Source of the DNA: DATAFO01 sp046728015
GTDB lineage: Bacteria; Actinomycetota; Thermoleophilia; Solirubrobacterales; 70-9
NCBI GenBank assembly: GCA_046728015.1
Contig: JBKPDQ010000053.1
Coordinates: 1-9,939 of the forward strand
Direction: 5' to 3'
DNA length: 9,939 nt
Shown here: in pieces, positions 5,755-9,939 of the stretch
Layout: each line of letters begins with the position of its first letter
Position numbering within the stretch: position 1 is the first letter of the stretch
Made by a program: the position numbers and the translations under genes
Notes under the pieces: generated by a model
Seen by the model: the letters and a program-made list of their open reading frames with translations, nothing else
What the model was told of the DNA's origin: nothing
Databases searched by the model: none

Positions 5755-7146
5755 TCAGAGTGACTCGGGCAGGCCGAACCAGGGGAACACGGAGCCGTCG
5801 AACGTCACGATGTCCGCGACCTCGCCGTCCACGATACGGACGACGTCGAGGGCCATCGGGGTATAGCCCTCGTCGCCCGGCTTGCGCACGTAGTTCGCCA
5901 CCGCCGGCTGGCGGTTGGCGCGCGTGACCAGGCAGCGGAGGGAGCCGAACGTCTCCGAGCCGAAGCCGCCGTCGATCCAGGACTGGACGACCTCCTCGCG
6001 GCCCTCCCAGAGGCCGGGCTGCGGCGGCATCGAGAAGCGGACGTCCTCGCTCAGGAGCCGCTTGAGGGCGATCGGGTCCGGTCCCTCGCTGTACTCGACG
6101 TAGCGGTCCAGAAGCTCGCGCTCAGCCGCCGTCACGTCCGTGCCGGACGGCCACTCCTCGCGGCGCTCGGGGAGGTGGTCGCCCATCGCCGCCCGTGCGC
6201 GCTGGAGCGCGCTGTTGACCGCGGGCACGCTCGTCTCGAGCACGCTCGCGGTCTCCTTCGCGGAGAGGCCGAGGACGTCCCGGAGGATCAGCACCGCGCG
6301 CTGCAGCGGGACCAGGCGCTGGATCGCGACCAGGTAGGCGAGCTCGATCGTCTCCTTCGAGACGACGGTGGCCTCCGGGTCGTCGCCGGCGCCGACGAGC
6401 TCCTCCAGCAGCTCGTCGGGATAGGGCTGTAGCCACAGCACCTCACCGGTCGCGGACACGGTGCGAGGGCGCTTGTCGAGGGCGTCGAGGCAGGCGTTCG
6501 TCGCGATCCTGTAGAGCCAGGCGCGGAGTGAGGAGCGGCCTTCGAACGTCTGACGCCGGCGCCACGCGCGCAGGAAGGTTTCCTGGACGAGATCCTCGGA
6601 CTCCTCGAAGGAGCCGAGCATCCGGTAACAGTGGACGTGCAGCTCGCGCCGATAGCGCTGCACGCTGATGGTGAACGAGCGGCGGTCGAGCTGTGTGTCG
6701 GGATCTTGCGTCGTGGAGGTCATATTCGTGTGACGGCCAGGGCAGCGAAAAATCATCGCGCTTGGGCAGCGCAGGGATCCCTCTGGACATCGATCTTCAC
6801 CGCTCAGGCTCCCATGCGCCTCGACGATGTAACCGTCCGGGTCGCGGCACTTGACGCTCGCGTAGTCCGGCTCGTCCCACTCTTCGACCAGCTCTACGCC
6901 GTCCGCAGCGAGGCGGTCGCGCAGCGCGCGGACGGCCTCGCGATCGCGCATCCCGACGCCGAAGTGCATCCAGGTGGGTGGGGCGATCCTCTCCTCAGCC
7001 AGACCGAGCGCGAATCCCTTCGCGTCGTAGAGCATCAGAACGCCGTCGTCGTACCGCCGCGCCGGCCGGGCCCCGAAGCCGAAATATGTCTCGTAGAAGC
7101 GGCGCGAGCGCTCCTGGTCGCTAACGGGAATCGCGAGGTGGTCCAT
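5755..7146 (-). CDS. VOC (glyoxalase-fold) domain continuous in frame with a SigG-like ECF sigma factor
   Basis: One uninterrupted 463-codon frame holds two proteins. Residues 1-113 are a VOC/glyoxalase domain (MDHLAIPVSDQERSRRFYE, WMHFGVGMRD, RDPDGYIVEAHG), with His3, His61 and Glu109 at usual metal-ligand positions. Residues 114-141 look like non-coding spacer read as protein. From Met142 (ATG 6723) follows a 322-residue ECF sigma factor of the TIGR02960/SigG type: region 2 (RRELHVHCYRMLGSFEESED, DLVQETFLRAW), region 4 (LQRAVLILRDVLGLSAKETA, VPAVNSALQRARA) and a C-terminal SnoaL-like domain (YVEYSEGPDPIALKRLLSED) typical of this group, which often lacks a separate anti-sigma factor; none is seen here. 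Either this is a true fusion, or the VOC stop codon has been lost and the sigma factor still starts at ATG 6723. That ATG has no clear ribosome site. The VOC start has TAGCGT 9 nt upstream. Confidence 0.85.
   Translation of the reverse strand: MDHLAIPVSDQERSRRFYETYFGFGARPARRYDDGVLMLYDAKGFALGLAEERIAPPTWMHFGVGMRDREAVRALRDRLAADGVELVEEWDEPDYASVKCRDPDGYIVEAHGSLSGEDRCPEGSLRCPSAMIFRCPGRHTNMTSTTQDPDTQLDRRSFTISVQRYRRELHVHCYRMLGSFEESEDLVQETFLRAWRRRQTFEGRSSLRAWLYRIATNACLDALDKRPRTVSATGEVLWLQPYPDELLEELVGAGDDPEATVVSKETIELAYLVAIQRLVPLQRAVLILRDVLGLSAKETASVLETSVPAVNSALQRARAAMGDHLPERREEWPSGTDVTAAERELLDRYVEYSEGPDPIALKRLLSEDVRFSMPPQPGLWEGREEVVQSWIDGGFGSETFGSLRCLVTRANRQPAVANYVRKPGDEGYTPMALDVVRIVDGEVADIVTFDGSVFPWFGLPESL
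6721..6723 (-). other. Possible separate start codon of the sigma factor inside the VOC-sigma frame
   Basis: ATG 6723 begins MTSTTQDPDTQLD, the expected N-terminal region of a ~320-residue SigG-like protein. The 80 bases before it look like intergenic DNA when translated. No Shine-Dalgarno is visible, so independent initiation would need coupling or a leaderless transcript. Confidence 0.4.
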
Positions 7147-7155
7147 CGCAGGTAA

Positions 7156-7161
7156 ACGCTA
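7156..7161 (-). promoter_or_regulatory. Candidate -10 element for the VOC-sigma gene
   Basis: On the minus strand TAGCGT ends 9 nt before ATG 7146, the same geometry as TAGCAT before GTG 5076. No ribosome binding site is seen between them. A leaderless transcript is possible; no convincing -35 is visible. Confidence 0.3.
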
Positions 7162-7193
7162 GGCGACGCGGCCACGGCCTGGAGCGTGAAGCG

Positions 7194-7225
7194 CGGAGTG
7201 TCGCAATGCGCGACAAGCCATAGCC
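7194..7225 (+). repeat. Copy 2 of the direct repeat, with an internal inverted repeat
   Basis: CGGAGTGTCGC, then AA, then TGCGCGA, then a GCCATAGCC tail. This copy also contains a 6-bp inverted repeat, TGTCGC (7199-7204) against GCGACA (7210-7215), only partly kept in copy 1. It lies about 50 bp upstream of the VOC start. Confidence 0.7.
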
Positions 7226-7227
7226 GG

Positions 7228-7440
7228 CGCGGAAGTCCCCGGCTTCTGCGTCTGCCCACCGCGCGTACGTGGTGCCCAGGTCATCGGTCACAGCGGGCGG
7301 CTCGAGCCGTTCTTCCCACGGATGCCACAGGCGTCCCGGCTCGCCTGGCTGTCGTCGCGGACGTGCAGTGGCCGAGCTCGCCGACCACGACGATCGCGGC
7401 GTCGCCGGTCAGCTTCTCGAGACCGCCGTCTCCAGGTAGC
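7228..7440 (-). pseudogene. Possible degraded gene remnant of unknown family
   Basis: The 322 bases between the VOC start (7146) and the reductase 2 stop (7469) hold no intact gene. On the minus strand two frames look protein-like with high-GC third positions: GDAAIVVVGELGHCTS (within about 7330-7440) and, in another frame, WEERLEPPAVTDDLGTTYAR followed by WADAEAGDF (about 7324-7228). The second piece recalls the TDDLGTxY motif of some actinobacterial hypothetical proteins, but I cannot name the family. A frameshift near 7325 would join them. The second piece runs into the repeat at 7194-7225. Short inverted repeats here (GAGAC-CGCC-GTCTC at 7419-7432, AGCGA/TCGCT nearby) could end transcription of the upstream reductase pair, but they are weak. 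Confidence 0.3.
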
Positions 7441-7468
7441 GACTCGCATCGCTCTCTGTTCTGGTCGC

Positions 7469-8044
7469 TCAGGCGGGCCGCATGACCTGAACGACGCAGC
7501 CGTCCGCGTAGGCGGTGCTGCTGATGAGCTCGAAGCGCTGCGGCTCCGGCAGGCCGTGCATCAGGGAGAGACCGTCGCCAAGCGCGACCGGGTGCACGGT
7601 GAGCCGGTACTCGTCGACCAGGCGCGCGCGGATCAGGCTGTGCGCAAAGTGCCCGCCGCCGAACGCGGCGATGTCCTTGCCTGACTCGTGCTTGAGCCGC
7701 GGGATCTCCTGCTCGATCGGGGCGTCAGTGATCCGGGTGTTGCTCCAGTCGACCTCCGACCCGCTCTGCGAGAAGACAATCTTGGGCAGCGAGTTCATGA
7801 GCTGCGCCAGGGGACTGTCCGAGCTGGACCAGGCCGGCGCCATCTCCTCGTAAGCGCCTCGCCCGAGCACGATCAGGCCAAGCTGTCCGATCATCTCGAG
7901 GTTGGCGTGACTTCGGCGATCGCCATGGTCGACGCCGGTCCTGTGGCTCGAGAGCCAGTCGATCACGCCGTCGCGGCGGGCGACGAACCCGTCGAGCGAT
8001 ACCGACATGTGCAGAATGAGCTGTCGCGGGGCGTTGGCGGTCAC
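7469..8044 (-). CDS. RibD C-terminal/dihydrofolate reductase-like protein (paralog 2)
   Basis: A 191-residue RibD_C-family reductase. Motifs: LILHMSVSLDGFVARRDG near the N-terminus, IVLGRGAYEEMAPAW, LPKIVFSQSGSEVDW, DIAAFGGGHFAHSLIRARLVDEY with the Gly-rich NAD(P)H loop, and a closing strand ADGCVVQVMRPA. Start GTG 8044 is chosen because its GTG overlaps the TGA stop of the upstream paralog in GTGA, with GGGTGG about eight bases upstream serving as ribosome site. The longer frame reaching 8212 is antisense-like material within the neighbour. It is therefore probably translated by coupling from the same mRNA as paralog 3. The substrate is unknown; sequence similarity to paralogs 1 and 3 is confined to fold motifs, so this is an old duplication or separate acquisition, not a recent tandem copy. 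Confidence 0.88.
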   Translation of the reverse strand: MTANAPRQLILHMSVSLDGFVARRDGVIDWLSSHRTGVDHGDRRSHANLEMIGQLGLIVLGRGAYEEMAPAWSSSDSPLAQLMNSLPKIVFSQSGSEVDWSNTRITDAPIEQEIPRLKHESGKDIAAFGGGHFAHSLIRARLVDEYRLTVHPVALGDGLSLMHGLPEPQRFELISSTAYADGCVVQVMRPA

Positions 8045-8628
8045 GATGCCACCCGATAGTGGAGGTGCGTGACGCCCGGCGCGTCCAGAACGCGGGTCAG
8101 CTCGAGCTCGATCCGTTCGCCTCCGAGGTGCTCGAACAATCGTCGTCCTTCCCCGAGCAGAACTGGGATCAGGTGGATCTCGAGCTCGTCGAGGACTCCG
8201 GCTCGCAGGCACGACTGCGCGAGATCGGCGCCGTGGACGAGGACGTTCGCGTCGCCGGCGGCCTCCTTGGCCTGATGCATCGCGCTTTCGACGCCGTCGG
8301 TGACGTAGTGCACCAGCTTCGACGCCGGCTCGGGCGCTTCTCCCCGGGTGGGGACGAAGATCGGGACGCCGTGGTGATCGCCGTTCCAGCGGCCGGCGAG
8401 GTCGAACGTGCGGCGCCCGACGACCACCGCTCCCGTGGCCATGGACTCGTCGAAGACCTGGCCGCTCGGGCCTGGCGGGTTGAATCTGCGCGGGTTGTCG
8501 CTGTCCCAGGCGCCGAGCCAGTCGTGCAGCCGCTCGCCATCGACGCCAAGGCCGTGGTCGGCGTCGTCGTCGGGTCCGGCGATGAACCCATCGAGCGACA
8601 TCGACATGTACAGGACTGAGCTGGACAT
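8041..8628 (-). CDS. RibD C-terminal/dihydrofolate reductase-like protein (paralog 3)
   Basis: A 195-residue member of the same family and the first gene of a two-gene operon. Motifs: VLYMSMSLDGFIAGPDDD, TGAVVVGRRTFDLAGRW for the cofactor helix, VPIFVPTRG, NVLVHGADLAQSCLRAGVLDEL, and HLIPVLLGEGRRLFEHL. The start ATG 8628 is preceded by AAGGGAG at suitable distance; the frame is open upstream to 8724 but that part crosses the ArsR palindrome and does not look coding. The gene is divergent from ArsR with about 65 bp between starts, so its promoter probably shares the ArsR palindrome. Placement opposite an ArsR-AHSA1 pair is a layout I know from other actinobacteria. Cytoplasmic reductase of unknown substrate is the safest call. 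Confidence 0.9.
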   Translation of the reverse strand: MSSSVLYMSMSLDGFIAGPDDDADHGLGVDGERLHDWLGAWDSDNPRRFNPPGPSGQVFDESMATGAVVVGRRTFDLAGRWNGDHHGVPIFVPTRGEAPEPASKLVHYVTDGVESAMHQAKEAAGDANVLVHGADLAQSCLRAGVLDELEIHLIPVLLGEGRRLFEHLGGERIELELTRVLDAPGVTHLHYRVAS

Positions 8629-8689
8629 GGACTCCCTTTCTCGAGCTCTAGCCGCACTCGCGGTACGAGCTTGTCGATCTCCGTCGAGG

Positions 8690-8715
8690 TATAGTGCACC
8701 GATCGGTGCAGCATA
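8690..8715. promoter_or_regulatory. Palindromic candidate operator of the ArsR regulator with overlapping -10 elements
   Basis: A perfect 16-bp palindrome TGCACCGATCGGTGCA (8695-8710) is flanked by TAT and ATA arms that extend the symmetry to 26 bp with two mismatched pairs. On the plus strand TATAGT (8690-8695) is a good -10, 10 nt before GTG 8706. On the minus strand CACTAT lies inside or next to the palindrome, with TTGGTT 18 bp upstream, facing reductase 3. Binding here would block both directions. The palindrome is seen directly; ArsR binding is inferred from position and family behaviour. Confidence 0.65.
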
Positions 8716-9029
8716 ACCAAACACTGGATCGGACGTTCTTTGCCCTCTCGGATCCGACGCGGCGAAGCATCCTCGAGCGGCTCGCGCGGGGACCGGCCAC
8801 GCTCGGGCAGCTCGCCGAGCCGTTCGGTCTCACGCTCAACGGCGTCAAGAAGCACGTCGGCATCCTCGAGACGGTCGATCTCGTGATCACCGCGAAGGTC
8901 GGCCGGGCGCGGGAATGCCGGCTCGGCCCTGCGCAGCTCGAGGATGCGACCGGCTGGATCGACGACTACCGCCACGCGTGGGAGCGCCGGCTGGATCGGT
9001 TCGGCGCTCACGTGGAGAAGCGCGGATGA
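8694..9029 (+). CDS. ArsR-family winged-helix transcriptional regulator
   Basis: A 111-residue ArsR-type repressor. The core is FFALSDPTRRSILERLARG (helix 1-2), TLGQLAEPFGLTLNGVKKHV (recognition helix region) and VDLVITAKVGRARECRLGP (wing), followed by a C-terminal helix WIDDYRHAWERRLDRF. No metal-binding Cys motif is present, so this is the metal-free subgroup usually paired with AHSA1 proteins. Two GTG starts fit: 8694, with GAGGT only three bases upstream, or 8706, which lies 10 nt after a TATAGT -10 and would be leaderless. The second would give a 107-residue protein, which suits the family better. The gene overlaps the next by ATGA, so the two are co-translated. It probably represses its own operon and the divergent reductase pair through the palindrome at its start. 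Confidence 0.92.
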   Translation: MHRSVQHNQTLDRTFFALSDPTRRSILERLARGPATLGQLAEPFGLTLNGVKKHVGILETVDLVITAKVGRARECRLGPAQLEDATGWIDDYRHAWERRLDRFGAHVEKRG

Positions 9030-9466
9030 CCAGCGAGCTACGGCTCAAGCGCGTCATCGACGCGCCGCCCGACGCCGTCTTCGAGGCGTTCACCACCGAG
9101 GCCGGCCAGGAGGCCTTCTACGGGCAGGACGACCCGGGCTGGATCGTCGAGTCCGACTGCGACCTGCGGGCGGGTGGCGTCTGGACGATCACGTTCGGCG
9201 CTGCGCGCAACCACCTGTACCGCCACCGGCACGTCTTCGACGTGATCGAGCGGCCGCGGCGAATCGTGCTCGCCACGACGGAGAGCCGACCAGACGGGTC
9301 TAGCTTCGACTTCACAATCGAGTTCACCTTCGAAGAACAGGGCGGCAGCACGCTCATGACCGCGATCCAGACCGGCTTCCCGACCGCCGAACTCCGCGAC
9401 GAACATGGGCGCGGCGTGCCGAACGCCTTCGCCCGATTCGAACGTGTCGTCCACGCGGGAAGCTAA
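9026..9466 (+). CDS. AHSA1/SRPBCC-family (START-like) protein
   Basis: A 146-residue protein of the Aha1 C-terminal-like SRPBCC family (COG3832), which forms a helix-grip fold with a hydrophobic ligand pocket. Recognisable parts are the N-terminal strand and helix LKRVIDAPPDAVFEAFTTE, the AFYGQDDPGWIVESDCDLR loop, GGVWTITFG, HVFDVIERPRRIVLATTE, FTIEFTFEEQGGSTLM and a C-terminal long helix ending FARFERVVHAGS. Ligand or reaction is unknown; proteins of this family paired with ArsR are generally uncharacterised. Start ATG 9026 overlaps the ArsR stop as ATGA, so it is translationally coupled. A longer frame from 8915 is out of register with the family and overlaps ArsR. A terminator hairpin lies 46 bp after its stop. 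Confidence 0.9.
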   Translation: MTSELRLKRVIDAPPDAVFEAFTTEAGQEAFYGQDDPGWIVESDCDLRAGGVWTITFGAARNHLYRHRHVFDVIERPRRIVLATTESRPDGSSFDFTIEFTFEEQGGSTLMTAIQTGFPTAELRDEHGRGVPNAFARFERVVHAGS

Positions 9467-9511
9467 GGCCGTGCGCGCGGGGCGTCGCCCGGTCAACGAT
9501 CCTCACCGTCC

Positions 9512-9534
9512 CGCCTGCCGGACGAAGGCAGGCG
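9512..9534 (+). terminator. Hairpin terminator after the ArsR-AHSA1 operon
   Basis: CGCCTGCC (9512-9519), a seven-base loop and GGCAGGCG (9527-9534) form a perfect 8-bp GC-rich stem 45 bp downstream of the AHSA1 stop. No T-tract follows, as is usual for this type of genome. Confidence 0.6.
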
Positions 9535-9637
9535 TCACCTAAAGCTTCCGCAGCTCGAACTCCACACGGGAGCATCTGCGACCCGCGCCGTCCTGTCCCG
9601 GCGCTGGCATAGGCAGAGCGCGGGCGCCTCTGGACGA

Positions 9638-9665
9638 GCAACAGCCGAGTCCTGCTCGCTGTTGC
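9638..9665. other. Strong hairpin of unknown role
   Basis: GCAACAGC (9638-9645) pairs perfectly with GCTGTTGC (9658-9665). Inside, GAG and CTC (9647-9649, 9655-9657) add three pairs after one bulged C, closing on TCCTG. It could be a terminator for the minus-strand frame ending at 9704 or a protein-binding palindrome; no T-tract is present. Confidence 0.45.
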
Positions 9666-9703
9666 GTCCGCTGAAGCAGCCGCGCCGATCAGTCGCCGAC
9701 GAA

Positions 9704-9939
9704 TCACTTCGCCTCGTCGATGACGAGCTGCGCCATGCCGGTCGATAGCGCTCGGGCCTGCCAGACGACAATCGGACGCTTGCGCGGAAGCGGTGCTGCT
9801 TTGCGCGAGAAGCGATGCTGCTCGGCGCTGGGCCGGGACGTGCGCACAATCTCGTGCTTTGCGTTGGGGCGCTCGTGTCCGTCGCAGCCATTGGCCGGCA
9901 CCGTTGTAGTCGGCGCGGCTTGGGTCGACCGCACGAGCC
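9704..9939 (-). CDS. Hypothetical protein, C-terminal part (partial at window edge)
   Basis: The minus-strand frame is open from the right edge to TGA 9704-9706; an internal GTG at 9934 could be a start. The last 25 residues (RPIVVWQARALSTGMAQLVI, then DEAK) have high-GC third codon positions and look like a genuine C-terminus, while the preceding region is rich in Arg, Lys, His and Pro and includes a short tandem duplication. I do not recognise a family. It may be the end of a real gene that begins beyond the window, or debris. The hairpin at 9638-9665 lies 40 bp past its stop. Confidence 0.35.
   Translation of the reverse strand, partial: LVRSTQAAPTTTVPANGCDGHERPNAKHEIVRTSRPSAEQHRFSRKAAPLPRKRPIVVWQARALSTGMAQLVIDEAK
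9780..9822. repeat. Imperfect tandem duplication of a 21/22-bp unit
   Basis: Unit 1 (9780-9800) reads TTGCGCGG, then AAGCGGTGCTGCT. Unit 2 (9801-9822) reads TTGCGCGAG, then AAGCGATGCTGCT. They differ by one inserted base and two substitutions. Unit 2 with its preceding bases shares GCTTTGCGCGAG with repeat copy 1 at 5724-5735. Confidence 0.5.

Larger units (their letters stand above)
9467..9703. other. Non-coding spacer downstream of the ArsR-AHSA1 operon
   Basis: No frame here resembles a known protein. It contains the terminator hairpin at 9512-9534 and a second hairpin at 9638-9665; I see nothing else in it. Confidence 0.4.

Noticed and set aside
6631..7155. Plus-strand 174-codon frame opposite the VOC domain
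   Set aside because: Shadow of the VOC-sigma frame; no motifs of its own.
8059..8619. Plus-strand 186-codon frame opposite reductase 3
   Set aside because: Acidic antisense shadow of a gene with conserved RibD_C motifs and a good ribosome site.
1..9939. tRNA, rRNA, riboswitch or CRISPR array
   Set aside because: I looked for cloverleaf ends, conserved rRNA blocks and regularly spaced repeats on both strands and saw none; the two ~31-bp repeats are 1.5 kb apart and flank a gene.

Overview
The window is high-GC DNA with GTG starts, actinobacterial-type Tat lipoproteins, an actinobacterial-type HisKA_3 sensor kinase and a SigG-like ECF sigma factor. This points to a soil actinomycete. The domain mix (CHASE-PAS-GAF-HisKA_3 kinase, RibD_C-type reductases, AHSA1 proteins, IS481 transposase) would suit Thermoleophilia/Solirubrobacterales, but that placement is an inference. 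No rRNA, tRNA or CRISPR array is visible.

Layout. (1) 1-1395 is an eroding sugar-uptake locus. At the left edge is the start of a Tat-exported substrate-binding lipoprotein (minus strand, cut by the window). Next to it is a GntR/UTRA regulator reduced to its DNA-binding head and the end of its effector domain. On the plus strand is a second, broken substrate-binding lipoprotein with a stop at the lipobox cysteine and compensating frameshifts. (2) 1396-3756 is an intact membrane sensor histidine kinase with no response regulator in the window. (3) 3785-4516 is the 5' part of an IS481-type insertion element. Its start codon sits just behind a strong hairpin that buries the ribosome binding site, and it is cut off next to the following gene. 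(4) 4517-9466 is an accessory block of small-molecule and stress enzymes: a SAM methyltransferase and a RibD_C/DHFR-like reductase divergent from each other with 25 bp between starts; a VOC (glyoxalase-fold) domain continuous in frame with a SigG/TIGR02960-like ECF sigma factor, bracketed by two copies of a ~31-bp direct repeat; two more RibD_C-like reductases translationally coupled by a GTGA overlap; and a divergent ArsR-AHSA1 pair coupled by an ATGA overlap, with a perfect 16-bp palindrome at the ArsR start that is a good candidate operator for both directions. (5) 9467-9939 is mostly non-coding, with a terminator hairpin, a second strong hairpin, a short tandem duplication and possibly the end of a hypothetical gene on the minus strand.

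How the genes work together. The ArsR regulator probably controls itself, the AHSA1 protein and the divergent reductase pair from one palindrome. The VOC-sigma reading frame would couple a glyoxalase-like protein directly to a transcription factor. The three reductase paralogs within 3.6 kb suggest local expansion of this family. The points most worth checking are the VOC-sigma continuity, its flanking repeats, the ArsR palindrome, and a recurring -10-like hexamer placed 9-10 nt before start codons, which suggests leaderless transcription.
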